From Micrococcaceae bacterium Sec5.8 (GTDB lineage: Bacteria > Actinomycetota > Actinomycetes > Actinomycetales > Micrococcaceae), in the NCBI GenBank assembly GCA_039636775.1, contig CP143429.1, positions 868,001-932,000 on the forward strand: DNA of 64,000 nucleotides. Direction: 5' to 3'. Shown piece by piece: positions 1 through 8,887 of this stretch; positions within the stretch are counted from its first letter, which is position 1; each line of letters opens with the position of its first letter. A program made the position numbers and the translations under genes. The notes under the pieces are model-generated. The model saw nothing but the letters and a program-made list of their open reading frames with translations. It searched no databases and had not been told where the DNA came from.

Positions 1-1272
1 GAGCTGCTCCAGCGCCCAATCCCAGCGGATCAGTTCTTGTTCCAACCGGACGGACGTGCCGAACCGGTTCCGGCCCAGCGCGGCGTAGAGCGCCGACTCC
101 TCAGCCGTCAGCCTGCTCAGCGCGGCCCGGGAAGGCGCCGGCTCGGTGCCCCAGGCATCGCGGTGCGCCAGCAGCGTTTCCTCGTCCATCATGACGCTCA
201 CCACCTGAGGGTGCACCGCCCGGAGCTGGTCCAGGATCCGGAAGCCGTGGGTGTCCAGGTCACCCCAGTACCAGACCTCGCAGTTGCGGAGCCACCCGGC
301 ATCGCGCAGAGACGAGAACCCGTAGCCGCCGCCGTAAAGGGCCAGGGTGCCCGGGGCCTCCGGGAGGGCGAGGAAGTTCACCAGGTTTTCGGTGACAAGA
401 ACGCACCGGACCGGCAGGTTCAGGGTACTGAACGCCTCGGCGGTGACCGTCAGGTCCCGCACCTTGCCCAGCAGAGGCATGCCGGGGTCCAGCGCCCGGA
501 ACCGGACGAGCTCGGGCGGGTGCAGGAAACCGTGCCGCGCGGCGAAGCGGGCCGCCGGTGTCCGGGCCGTTAGCCCGCCCAGCAAGGACCCGGGTTCCGC
601 GGGCCTCTCCGGAAGGATGTCATCGTCCGCCCGGGCGCCGGCTTCCGCGACGGCATACTGAGCCGGCACGGCCTGCAGCTCCGCGGCCATCTCATCAATG
701 ACTTTTCGGTGCGTCTCGACGAATTTGGTGTGCACCCCGGGCAGGCTGAGCTGCCGCACGAAGACGCCGGGATCCGGGTTGTCCCGCAGCCACACGGCCA
801 CCCGGGCCGCAGTCAGCGCGTCGCCGCCGAGTTCAAGCAGCCGCAGCGGCCGTTTCAGCGCCCAGGCCCGAAAGGCAGGCTCCAGCGCCGACAACCCCTC
901 GGCGAGCCCGCGGAACCGCGCCGCCTCCTTCGATCTTCCAACAAACGCAATGTCATCCTCCGCGGAAGCAAACACCGCCGCGGCCGGCAGCAGGTTGGAC
1001 CCGATGGTGGTGCGGCCCACCTCCGCCGTCTCCAGGGTGAAATGGCCCGCCGCCCCAAACAATTCAGCCGCCCAAGCCCGGGACGCCGCGTAGTCACTCC
1101 GGAGGGTGGCCGCCGTCGGGCGTTTCAGCGGGCGGCGGCGCGGATACACGCCGCCGGGTTCCAGCAGTTCGCGCAGCAGCGCCCCGCTGTCCCAGGCCTT
1201 TTGCGACTGGGCGCGGAGCATCGCCAGCGTGGTCCAGCCCTGGGCCCGCACCGCCGAGGATTCACCCGGCAC
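1..1272 (-). CDS. jetD: Wadjet protein JetD (DUF3322/DUF2220, TOPRIM nuclease), 3' end cut by window
   Basis: JetD (MksG) is the topoisomerase VI-like nuclease of type I Wadjet, which cleaves circular plasmid DNA extruded by the JetABC SMC motor. I translated the minus strand from a GTG at 1272; the frame stays open to base 1 (424 codons), so the C-terminus is missing. The N-terminal part carries the DUF3322-like stretch RQLSLPGVHTKFVETHRK. The C-terminal part has a TOPRIM signature: Glu295 in VTENLVNF and the DxD pair Asp338/Asp340 in YWGDLDTHGF. All metal-binding acids are present, so the nuclease looks intact as far as it is visible. The start overlaps the jetC end by 11 bp, which implies translational coupling. 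No ATG lies upstream before an in-frame stop, supporting the GTG start. Confidence 0.9.
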   Translation of the reverse strand, partial: MPGESSAVRAQGWTTLAMLRAQSQKAWDSGALLRELLEPGGVYPRRRPLKRPTAATLRSDYAASRAWAAELFGAAGHFTLETAEVGRTTIGSNLLPAAAVFASAEDDIAFVGRSKEAARFRGLAEGLSALEPAFRAWALKRPLRLLELGGDALTAARVAVWLRDNPDPGVFVRQLSLPGVHTKFVETHRKVIDEMAAELQAVPAQYAVAEAGARADDDILPERPAEPGSLLGGLTARTPAARFAARHGFLHPPELVRFRALDPGMPLLGKVRDLTVTAEAFSTLNLPVRCVLVTENLVNFLALPEAPGTLALYGGGYGFSSLRDAGWLRNCEVWYWGDLDTHGFRILDQLRAVHPQVVSVMMDEETLLAHRDAWGTEPAPSRAALSRLTAEESALYAALGRNRFGTSVRLEQELIRWDWALEQL

Positions 1273-4200
1273 GCCGGTCCCGTTCGTCCCGGTATTCCTG
1301 GATGGTCATGTTCCGCAGCTGGGAATCGTCGCCGCGAACGTTCGCCACGAAGCCGACATGGGCCACGAAGGGTTCGATCACGTGGATCTTCTGCAGCGGA
1401 GTGACGATCAACAGCTGGAGCTTCATCCGCTGGAACAGCTCCAGGCCGTACCGCGCGGACTCATCGGACCCCCGGCCGAAGGCCTCATCAATGACGACGA
1501 ACCGGAAGCTGCGGCCGGCAGCAGGATTCTTGCCGGCGCTCTTTCCCGGCCCCTGTCCGGACCCGAGCCCGAACTGGAACGCCAGCGCCGCGGCGAGGAT
1601 GGTGTAGGCCAGCTTCTCCTTCTGCCCGCCGGACTTTCCGCCCGAGTCGGTGAAGTGCTCAAACTCCTCCCCGGTCTCCGTCCACTTCTCCGAGGCGGAA
1701 AAGGTGAACCAGTTCCGCACATCCGTGACCTTGGCCGTCCACCGCTCGTCCAGCGCGGTGTAGCCGTCCCGGCCCCGGAACCGCTCGATCAGCCGCGCCA
1801 CCTGCAGGTACTTCTGCTCCGAGTACTGCTCCTCGTCGCCGATGGTGCCCTCCGAACAGGCCCGCAGGTCCATGCCGAACTGGCGGACATCCAGGTCCGT
1901 GGTGTTCTGGTGCTCCAGCTGGATGTGCCGGCCGGGGTTGTACTCAATCCCGGCCAGGGAGAGGTTGATTTCGCCGATCCGGTTCACGATGTCCTGCCGG
2001 CGGCTGTCCAGGAAGGCGTTGAAGGCCACCACCTCGTGGATGGTGTTCTGGTTCAGCGAGTCCTTGAAATGGGCTTCGAAGCGGGGCAGATCGTTGCTGG
2101 CCAGCTGCTCCAGGAGCCGGTTGTAGTCCCCGGCGGCCTCAAGGGCGGCGTCGATCTCGGTGGTCTCGGTGGGGTATTTGTTCCGGAAGTCGGCCATCAG
2201 CCGCACCGTGGTCTCCGCTGTGCGGGCGATCCGTTTGACCAGCGCGTCGATAATGTCCGTCAGCCCGGCACGGACGGTGCTTTCCACCGCCGCGGTGTTC
2301 TTGTACGTCAGCGGTTTGTCCCCGAGCGCAGCGGCAGCGAGCGCTGCGACGGCGGCCAGCACCCCGGCGTCGTCCGTCACAGGCTGCTCGGCGAGCACGG
2401 CAGCGCATTCCTCGACCGCCGCGGCGATCTCCTTCGCCGCTTCCTCATTGGCGCCGATCCGGCGCTGGAGCTTGTCCGCCTGGTCCTCCAGGCGCCCCAG
2501 CCGCCCGGCCATCTCCTGCTCCCGGGCCGCGAGCTGCTGCAGGACATCGCTGGCGGACTCGAGCGCGCTTTTCTCCGTTTTGAGGTCCTCGATCCGGCGG
2601 GCGGTGAGCTGCCAGCTGATCTCGGCGAAATCCGTCACGGACCGGACCGTGCCGAGCTGCTGGTTCTGCCGGCCGAGCGCCCCGAGGTAGTGGTCCACCT
2701 TCCCGAGCCGGTCTTTGTTGCCCTGCAGCTGGCCGCGGACCTCGTCCTGCTCGGCGAGGAAGCGGGTGACCTTGTCCTGGTTGTCCCAGCCGAGCACATA
2801 GTTGCGCCGGTCCGCCAGGTCCCTGCGGTCGTCCTTCTCGTGCCGGCCGCGGCCGCCCTTGAGCTGGCCGTTGAGGGTCAGCGCCTTGGGGTGCCGGCGG
2901 AAGTCCGCCAGGTTCGAGCAGCAGAAGTAATCGAACCGGCTGCTGAGTTCGTCCAGGAGGAAGTCCCGGAAGGGGGTGCCCTGCTTGATGGCGATCTTGG
3001 CCGCCAGCGTTCCCGGCTCGGCTGCCCGGGGCGAGTGCGGGTCGCCGATCTTCAGGTACACCAGCCGGCCCTTCAGGTTGTTGGTGTCCACCCACGTGCT
3101 CACGGCCGGGTAATGCTCGGCGGGGACCAGCAGGGAGAGCGCGAAGCCGTGGAGGGTCCGTTCCGCGGCGCCCTCCCACTCGGCTTCCCCGTCGCGGACC
3201 CGCAGCAGTTCCCCGGCGTACGGCAGCGCGTTGTCCGGGATTCCAGTGCCCTCACACAGCCGGCGGCGGAGCTCCAACTGGGGGCGCGGCAGCAGGTTGG
3301 GCCGGGACTGCAGGCTGGTCAGTTCCGCGCTGATCTCCGCGGCGCGCTCGGTGAGCGTGGTCCGCTCGATGGTCAGGGCGGTACGGCTTTCCTGCAGCCC
3401 GCGGGAGTTCTCGCCGAGCTCCGCCTCCACCGCGGGAAGGCGGGCGCGGTTGGCGTCGAACAGCACCCGGTCCTCGGCGGCCGGCAGGCCCAGGCCGGCG
3501 GCGGCGGCCGTGTAGTTCTCGAAGCGCTGCCGCTGGGTGCGGGATTCCCCGGTGAGGCGCGTGACCTCGGCATCAATGGCGGCCAGCCGGCCGCCGCCGT
3601 TGCTGCGGATGTCCTCCTTGACCCCGGAGAGATCGTGGCGCAGCGCGGTGATGGACGTGGAGAGTTTGCTGCCGTCCTCCCGCAGCCGGACCCCGGTGTC
3701 CGCCAGCTCCGCCTGGTGTTCCAGGCTCAGCGCCAGCTTCCGGTCCGTGAACCAGGGGTGCAGCTGGTCCCGCTGTGCCCGGGCGAGCTCGTCCTCACGG
3801 CTCAGGGCGGCGTGCTGGGCCGAGCCGTCCCGGATGGGCGTCAGCAGGCCGATCTGGTCCTTGGCCCGCAGCACGGCGTCGTGGGCCTTTTTCAGGTCAT
3901 CGAAGTGGTGGATGAGGTTTTTGATCCGCGCCTCGACGTCGTCTTCCTCCAGCATGTTGGTGCGCACGAAGGAGGTGATGTTCTCCACCTGCTTCATGGA
4001 GACGGTGCGGTGGAACAGCTCCATGGCCTGGTTCCCGCCGATGCCGAACTGCCGCTTGAACGCCGCCGCGTAGGGGTCGAAGGAGTCATGGACGCTCACA
4101 CCCGCGGCGCGGAGCTTCTTTTTCAGTTTCGCCGGGTCCTGGCCGAAGTTCGCAAAGTCCGCTGCGATGGACTGGTCCGTCTCGGCGAGGGAATAAAAGC

Positions 4201-4687
4201 GGTTGGGCTGGCCGGCCTCCTGCATCGCCCAGAGCGTGACGGCCAGGGTGACCGACTTGCCCAGCACCGCGTTGTGGAAGACGCCGAGGACCACGGTCAG
4301 GGTTCCCGTCCCGCGCAGGGCCACCGGTTTGGAGTATTCACCCCCGGCGCTGCGGGTGCTCTTGTGGAAGCCCCGGACGTAGGACATCAGGGTGCGTTCC
4401 TTCTTCTGCGCACCGGCGGCCTTGTTGTACTCGATTTTGTGGGCCGGCAACAGCAGAGTGGTGATCGCGTCCACGACGGTGGATTTACCCGAGCCGATGT
4501 CGCCGGTGAGCAGGCTGTTGGCGCCGTCCAGCCGGAACGTGCGGATCCCCTGATGGAAGGTGCCCCAGTTCAGCAGCTCCAGGCGGTGCAGCCGGTACCC
4601 GGGGGGAGTGCCGGCGTCGTCCGTGGTGTCCGGGCCGGGTTCGTCCAGACTGAAGAGGCTGTCCTGCAGGTCGATATTGGTGGTCAT
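1262..4687 (-). CDS. jetC: Wadjet SMC-like ATPase JetC (MukB/MksB-type)
   Basis: JetC is the SMC ATPase that extrudes DNA loops in the Wadjet complex. The 1141-residue protein has a Walker A motif GDIGSGKST at 62-70, a long coiled-coil-rich middle, an ABC signature-like SGGKSGGQKEK near 1015-1025 and a Walker B VVIDE ending at about 1068. This split head arrangement is diagnostic of SMC/MukB proteins. I start it at ATG 4687 because that codon overlaps the jetB stop as ATGA and follows a GGAAGGGGA ribosome site; a longer in-frame extension to 4774 lies inside jetB and is not needed. A Gly/Lys-rich loop sits between signature and Walker B. It lies third in the jetABCD operon. Confidence 0.95.
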   Translation of the reverse strand: MTTNIDLQDSLFSLDEPGPDTTDDAGTPPGYRLHRLELLNWGTFHQGIRTFRLDGANSLLTGDIGSGKSTVVDAITTLLLPAHKIEYNKAAGAQKKERTLMSYVRGFHKSTRSAGGEYSKPVALRGTGTLTVVLGVFHNAVLGKSVTLAVTLWAMQEAGQPNRFYSLAETDQSIAADFANFGQDPAKLKKKLRAAGVSVHDSFDPYAAAFKRQFGIGGNQAMELFHRTVSMKQVENITSFVRTNMLEEDDVEARIKNLIHHFDDLKKAHDAVLRAKDQIGLLTPIRDGSAQHAALSREDELARAQRDQLHPWFTDRKLALSLEHQAELADTGVRLREDGSKLSTSITALRHDLSGVKEDIRSNGGGRLAAIDAEVTRLTGESRTQRQRFENYTAAAAGLGLPAAEDRVLFDANRARLPAVEAELGENSRGLQESRTALTIERTTLTERAAEISAELTSLQSRPNLLPRPQLELRRRLCEGTGIPDNALPYAGELLRVRDGEAEWEGAAERTLHGFALSLLVPAEHYPAVSTWVDTNNLKGRLVYLKIGDPHSPRAAEPGTLAAKIAIKQGTPFRDFLLDELSSRFDYFCCSNLADFRRHPKALTLNGQLKGGRGRHEKDDRRDLADRRNYVLGWDNQDKVTRFLAEQDEVRGQLQGNKDRLGKVDHYLGALGRQNQQLGTVRSVTDFAEISWQLTARRIEDLKTEKSALESASDVLQQLAAREQEMAGRLGRLEDQADKLQRRIGANEEAAKEIAAAVEECAAVLAEQPVTDDAGVLAAVAALAAAALGDKPLTYKNTAAVESTVRAGLTDIIDALVKRIARTAETTVRLMADFRNKYPTETTEIDAALEAAGDYNRLLEQLASNDLPRFEAHFKDSLNQNTIHEVVAFNAFLDSRRQDIVNRIGEINLSLAGIEYNPGRHIQLEHQNTTDLDVRQFGMDLRACSEGTIGDEEQYSEQKYLQVARLIERFRGRDGYTALDERWTAKVTDVRNWFTFSASEKWTETGEEFEHFTDSGGKSGGQKEKLAYTILAAALAFQFGLGSGQGPGKSAGKNPAAGRSFRFVVIDEAFGRGSDESARYGLELFQRMKLQLLIVTPLQKIHVIEPFVAHVGFVANVRGDDSQLRNMTIQEYRDERDRRAG

Positions 4688-5322
4688 TTGCTGTCCCCTT
4701 CCGTGACCCCGGCGCCTGTGCCGGTGAGCGATGAGCGGTAGTCCGCCAGCCGCGCGTCGAACTCCTCCAGCCACTGCGCGTCCACGTAGGCCTTCAGGAT
4801 GCGGGCCACCTCATAGGTGCCCGCCTGTCCGCGCAGTTTCCGCAGGAAACCCAGCTCCACCACCTTCTTGATGTTGGCGCCGAGCTGGTCCAGGATGCGG
4901 GCCTCGTTGCTGGATTCGGGCAGGAACACCGAGACCATGTCCGCTATTTCCTGCTCGGTCATGATCAGGCGCAGCTCGCTGGAGTTGGTGTCAAACTCCA
5001 GCATCCGGCCGCGCAGCAGGGCCAGGAGCAGGCTCACGTTGAAGGTCAGCTGCCGCCGCGGGATCAGCCGGGGGAGGGTGCCGTCCGGGTCCTCCCGGGA
5101 CTTCAGGAACGCGTACCCCTCGGATTCGTCCAGGATCAGGTCCAGCCCCAGCACGGACACGTAGTCGCGGACCTGGGAGGTCAGGGCAAGCAGCGACTGC
5201 CAGATCTTCTCGTCCGTTTCGGCGTAGACCACGCCCTTGAACAGCCGGGTGACGACGCCGGGAAGCTCCTCCGGCGTCCGGGTGTCGGAGGTTCTGGCGT
5301 CCGGTGCTCCGGCGGGGTTCAT
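4684..5322 (-). CDS. jetB: Wadjet kleisin-associated subunit JetB (DUF4194, MksE-type)
   Basis: JetB is the MukE/MksE-like winged-helix KITE subunit that binds the JetA kleisin and the JetC head. The 212-residue product has the DUF4194 pattern: an early VVTRLFKGVVY segment, then ETDEKIWQSLLALTSQVRDYVSVLGL, then an acidic ILDESEGYAFLK strand and a conserved RRQLTFNVSLLLALLR helix. The ATG at 5322 overlaps the jetA stop (ATGA, 5319-5322) and its own stop overlaps the jetC start in the same way. Two consecutive 4-bp overlaps indicate a coupled operon producing fixed stoichiometry. Family assignment rests on sequence pattern plus position between jetA and jetC. Confidence 0.92.
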   Translation of the reverse strand: MNPAGAPDARTSDTRTPEELPGVVTRLFKGVVYAETDEKIWQSLLALTSQVRDYVSVLGLDLILDESEGYAFLKSREDPDGTLPRLIPRRQLTFNVSLLLALLRGRMLEFDTNSSELRLIMTEQEIADMVSVFLPESSNEARILDQLGANIKKVVELGFLRKLRGQAGTYEVARILKAYVDAQWLEEFDARLADYRSSLTGTGAGVTEGDSK

Positions 5323-6761
5323 GCGGGCCTTCCAAAGATGATCTGGTCGATGGTCGCCTCGCGGATGCTTCCATCCGGCAGGGACCAGGACAATTGTTGC
5401 GTGGCCTCGGGGTTGATGCTGGCCCACTCCGATTCGGTGGCGAGCTGGTAGTAGGCGACGATCTCGGCGAGGCCCTGCTGCAGCGGGTGGGCGCGGGTGA
5501 TGTCCGCGAGGGTCGCCTGCTCCGCCTCGGCCAGGACGGCGTCGATGCTGGATTTGAGCCGCTGCGGATCGACGTGGAACTGGTTGAACAGGGCGCCGGC
5601 GTCCACGTCCGTGTCGTCGGCGGCCACGACGTCGTCGTCCACCATTACCTTCCGGCTGGGCTCATAGAGGGGCCGTTCGAAGGGCAGCGCCACCTCCACG
5701 GACGGCGCGGCGATGTGCAGGAAGGTCCCCGACGGCGGCGCCTCCCGGGTGCCCAGCGCGCCGGATTCGACGCTGCGGATCAGCTGCATGATGCGTTTGT
5801 TTTCCAGGAACACCTTGTCATCGAGCAGCCGGCGCATCTGCTGGGACAGCTGGCGGACCGTCGCCTGGGTCTGTTCGACGGCGGGCAGCCAGTCCTGGTG
5901 GAGGTTGGTGACGGCCTGGAGGTTTTCGGTGCCGGACAGTGCCTCGATCAAGGTGGCGCGCTGCAGCAGGTCCTTGAGTTCGGTGCGCAGCTGCGGGGAC
6001 ATCAGGTAGTCCCAGAAGCCCTGGAACGTCCGGCCCTGCAGCGAGCTGCTGATGTCCTGCTGGTTGGCGAAGATGGACTCCAGGAGCTCGCCCTGGGACC
6101 CGTCCCAGGTGGCGATCTGTTCGCGCACCTGGCGGTCCAGTTTCCGGAAGTTCTGCTCGACCTCCCGGAAGTCCGAGAGCAGGTCCTTGGCCAGGGACGT
6201 CAGCTGCTGGAAGTGATCCAGGGCCTCCGGAGCGGTCATCACCCTGATGTTGCCGTCCCTGATCCGCTGCATCTCCGCGTCGATGCCGTCCCGCTGGCGC
6301 TGGAGTTCCGCCAGCCGGACTTCCGGGTCCGTCTCCGACTGCTGGACGAGGGCCTTGAGGACGGCGAAAATGCTGGTCAGCCGCGACTGGGTGGCGACGA
6401 AATCCCGGCCGCGCAGGCTTTCCACCCAGTGCACGACGTCCTCGGCCGCGGCGGTGAGGTCGTAGCGTGGTTCGTCCTGGCCGGGCACGTAGTACTTGCG
6501 CAGCCAGGCGCGCTCCGGGGCGGCCCAGTCGTCCAGGTACTCCGCGGCCGGGCGGGGGAACTTGTCCTCGCCGTAGACATCGCGCAGGCCGAAGAGGACG
6601 TCGTCGAGGTGGTCGATGAGGTCCTGGCGGCCGATGTCCCGCTGGTTGGGGCCGGTGAAGGCCTTCATGAAGAAGGAGATGGCCAAGGGGGCGTTCTGTG
6701 CGCGCAGCAGCGACCACCCGGCGTGGTTTTCGCGCAGCGAGGTAATTGCGTAGTAGTCCAT
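5319..6761 (-). CDS. jetA: Wadjet kleisin JetA (DUF3375, MksF-type)
   Basis: JetA is the kleisin-like subunit (MksF) of type I Wadjet. The 480-residue protein opens with the DUF3375 hallmark LRENHAGWSLLRAQNAPLA and continues with helical charged segments (for example the KLDRQVREQIATW and QQMRRLLDDKVFLENK stretches) typical of a kleisin that bridges SMC heads. It is the first gene of the operon; AAGGA lies 5 nt before the ATG at 6761. The upstream 176 bp to the divergent gene holds an inverted repeat with a TAAAAT on the coding strand that could be the promoter. Nothing looks degraded. Confidence 0.93.
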   Translation of the reverse strand: MDYYAITSLRENHAGWSLLRAQNAPLAISFFMKAFTGPNQRDIGRQDLIDHLDDVLFGLRDVYGEDKFPRPAAEYLDDWAAPERAWLRKYYVPGQDEPRYDLTAAAEDVVHWVESLRGRDFVATQSRLTSIFAVLKALVQQSETDPEVRLAELQRQRDGIDAEMQRIRDGNIRVMTAPEALDHFQQLTSLAKDLLSDFREVEQNFRKLDRQVREQIATWDGSQGELLESIFANQQDISSSLQGRTFQGFWDYLMSPQLRTELKDLLQRATLIEALSGTENLQAVTNLHQDWLPAVEQTQATVRQLSQQMRRLLDDKVFLENKRIMQLIRSVESGALGTREAPPSGTFLHIAAPSVEVALPFERPLYEPSRKVMVDDDVVAADDTDVDAGALFNQFHVDPQRLKSSIDAVLAEAEQATLADITRAHPLQQGLAEIVAYYQLATESEWASINPEATQQLSWSLPDGSIREATIDQIIFGRPA

Positions 6762-6835
6762 CGTGTCCTTGATGCGGCGGGTGGGGGGTCAGGGCCTCAA
6801 GTACATGCGATCACAAACATCCGGTGGAGGAGAGG

Positions 6836-6858
6836 CCGACATTCCCATTTTAGGTCGG
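6836..6858. promoter_or_regulatory. Inverted repeat with -10-like hexamer upstream of jetA
   Basis: CCGAC (6836-6840) and GTCGG (6854-6858) flank a 13-bp AT-richer spacer. On the minus strand the spacer holds TAAAAT, a plausible -10 box for the jetA operon, but no good -35 box is seen at the right distance. The site is in the divergent gap between jetA and the DUF6226 gene. It may be an operator; this is an inference from symmetry only. Confidence 0.3.
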
Positions 6859-6876
6859 ACTGTTGAGGCGCGGGGT

Positions 6877-6922
6877 GGATGCTGGGCCGGTGTCGGGTTG
6901 GATGCAGGGCGGGTGTCGGGTG
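6877..6922. repeat. Two-copy 23-bp imperfect tandem repeat
   Basis: Copies at 6877-6899 and 6900-6922 match at 20 of 23 positions; both begin GGATGC and share GGTGTCGGGT. They lie just upstream of the chosen start (6938) of the DUF6226 gene, in its leader. A role in expression is possible but unproven. Confidence 0.6.
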
Positions 6923-6937
6923 GCTAGGATCGGGGCT

Positions 6938-8092
6938 ATGGGGACATCAGAGGACATGTTCGAAGGGGAGCCCGCCGAATTGCCGGCACCCATGCCGCGC
7001 GGTACGGCGCTGTACCGGCCAGGACCAGGCCCGGCCGTGGTCCGGCATGTGAGGGGTTATGCGCCGTTCGTTGACTTCTGCGCTGACCAGGGAGCCCGGC
7101 CCGGGGAACTGGCCGCCGACCCTGAACAGCTCATCCGGTTCCTGCGCACGTCCGGCCCGGAGCTTGCGGGCGATGGCACGCTCGGCGAAGCGGCGGCCAT
7201 CTTCGCCGGGAACACCATCGCCCGGATGCGGGCTGACGCGCAGTGGACCGCATACGAAGCGGCCCCTCCTCTGGTGGGAAACCGGAACAAACAGTTCGAG
7301 GTCGGCCGCCTGGTCGATCGACTGCGCGACGCCGACGACGCTGCGGTCCAAGGGCTCGTGGCCGTGCTGCTGGACTGGGCCCGGGACGAGCCGGAGGAGC
7401 CACCGCAAATGCCGCCCCTCCCGGTACCCCCGGAGTCCGGGCAACCGCGCTATGTCCGGCCGGCTCTTCCCACGGAGACCTACTACACCCGCGAGGGCGA
7501 GCTCATACCGTACGGCCGGCACTGGGGCGCCGGCGGGCCGGACCCGGACTCGTACAGCGTGGACAGCCACCCCGAGCGTTTCGCCGGCCTCCACGCAGTC
7601 GCCCGTGCCCTGATCGACCATCTCACGGCCGTGTACGACGTCGACGTCCAGGACGATCCGGTCCTCGCCGAGGAGTTGCTGATGCGGGGCGGGGAGGTAC
7701 TGCAGGCGGTCAAGCTCACCCCTCGCGACTCCGGAGCGGCCTCCCTGACCTTTATGTTGACCGGATATCCGGGAGTCATGGTGCACGCCGGGGTGCTGCA
7801 CGACTTCCCGTTCCCGTCCTGCGGCTGCGATGCCTGTGACGAGACGGTTGAGACAGTGGCGGACCGGCTGGAGATGCTGGTGCTCACGGTCGCGGCCGGC
7901 GGCTACAGCGAACGGTATCCGGTGGGCCGCCAACGCTGGAGCGAATACGCTTTGACCGCGGTGGACGGCTCCGGCTCCGAAAGCGGCCGCGGCGAACCCG
8001 GCCCCTTAACCGCCGCCCGGCTTCACGATGCTGAACTCCGGTTGCGGGAGGCGGCCGGCGGATGGAGTCCTTGGCAGCTGCGCGGGAACTGA
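6938..8092 (+). CDS. DUF6226-containing protein with extra N-terminal domain
   Basis: Function unknown. From the ATG at 6938 (AGGA 8 nt upstream) the protein has 384 residues. The C-terminal two thirds resemble the actinobacterial DUF6226 family as I remember it: a YVRPALPTETYYTREGELIPYG entry, a SYSVDSHPERFAGLHAVA helix and a conserved CGCDACDETVE cysteine cluster that could bind a metal. The first ~170 residues form a separate helical part, including RMRADAQWTAYE and VGNRNKQFEVGRLVDRLRDAD, which I do not recognise. There is no signal peptide or membrane segment. It is divergent from the Wadjet operon, 176 bp away; that proximity alone does not prove a link to defence. Confidence 0.75.
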   Translation: MGTSEDMFEGEPAELPAPMPRGTALYRPGPGPAVVRHVRGYAPFVDFCADQGARPGELAADPEQLIRFLRTSGPELAGDGTLGEAAAIFAGNTIARMRADAQWTAYEAAPPLVGNRNKQFEVGRLVDRLRDADDAAVQGLVAVLLDWARDEPEEPPQMPPLPVPPESGQPRYVRPALPTETYYTREGELIPYGRHWGAGGPDPDSYSVDSHPERFAGLHAVARALIDHLTAVYDVDVQDDPVLAEELLMRGGEVLQAVKLTPRDSGAASLTFMLTGYPGVMVHAGVLHDFPFPSCGCDACDETVETVADRLEMLVLTVAAGGYSERYPVGRQRWSEYALTAVDGSGSESGRGEPGPLTAARLHDAELRLREAAGGWSPWQLRGN

Positions 8093-8134
8093 CGCGCGCT
8101 TCGTGTGGCCTGCCCGAACGCCCAACCAGCGGAA

Positions 8135-8491
8135 CTAGCCTTTCTTTCGGGCCCCCAGAATGCAGAACTCGTTGCCTTCCGGATCCTCAAGTACAGTCCA
8201 CGGCTGCTCACCTTGACCAACATTGACTCTGCGGGCACCAAGGGAAACCATCCGCTCGACCTCGGCCGCTGGATGGTCCGGGCGGAAATCGAGGTGCAGG
8301 CGATTCTTCGTCACCTTCGAATCCGCCACCGGCACAAAGACCAACCCTGGCAACCGGTTCGGTGCAGAGCGAATTTCGAACTCATCGTCAGCTTCGAAGG
8401 TCACAACCCAACCCAGAGCATTCGCCCACCACCGTCCGAGTTCGGCCGGCCGCGCCGAGTCAACAACTACCTGTTCCCATTCAAGACTCAT
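8135..8491 (-). CDS. VOC (glyoxalase-like) family protein
   Basis: A 118-residue single VOC-domain protein. It begins MSLEWEQVVVDSARPAELGRWWANALGW, typical of the glyoxalase-like subgroup, and closes with VGQGEQPWTVLEDPEGNEFCIL, whose D-P-E-G-N-E-F carries the usual C-terminal metal-site glutamate. Such proteins are often of unknown substrate; no reaction can be named. The ATG at 8491 is chosen because the domain starts right there; a much longer frame upstream to 8743 is low-complexity and not coding-like. It is convergent with the DUF6226 gene (42-bp gap). Confidence 0.8.
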   Translation of the reverse strand: MSLEWEQVVVDSARPAELGRWWANALGWVVTFEADDEFEIRSAPNRLPGLVFVPVADSKVTKNRLHLDFRPDHPAAEVERMVSLGARRVNVGQGEQPWTVLEDPEGNEFCILGARKKG

Positions 8492-8610
8492 GCGTTCCAC
8501 CCTAATGAGCCGGACCACGGCACGGTCAAGAATCCCCGAGCGTGCACTGGCAGCCCTCGCCGCCATGGTCCCACCCCCACCGCTCCAAGAAATACTCCGA
8601 ACAGCTTCGC

Positions 8611-8760
8611 ATGCCCAAGATAGTGCCGATTGCCGGCTGGCTTTTCCTCGGCGTGGGTCTTCTCCTGGGACCGGTCGCCTTCTCCCTGGATGACGCCTCG
8701 GGCCGACGAGGTGGCTTTCCGCAGCCTGCTGGGCAAGGAACACCTACTTCCGTCCCATGA
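8611..8760 (+). pseudogene. Possible remnant of a small membrane protein
   Basis: Within a 396-bp gap (8492-8887), a 49-codon frame from ATG 8611 starts MPKIVPIAGWLFLGVGLLL, a convincing single membrane helix, then loses coding character. A neighbouring frame picks up ADEVAFRSLLGKEH after about 8700, suggesting a frameshifted fragment. It could also be chance. The rest of the gap holds nothing I can name. Confidence 0.25.
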
Positions 8761-8887
8761 CATCGCCGAATACCGGCCGCGGGGACCGGACCCCAAGCGC
8801 CAACCTAGGCCCCCGACGTCGTACCCCAGGCGCCGCGGGGAGGCGTGGACCCCAGGCCCAATGTAACGAACTGGTAACATTGAGTGG

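Noticed and set aside
1106..4741. A 1211-codon open frame on the plus strand
   Set aside because: It is the antisense shadow of jetC; the minus-strand frame has full SMC motifs, the plus frame none.
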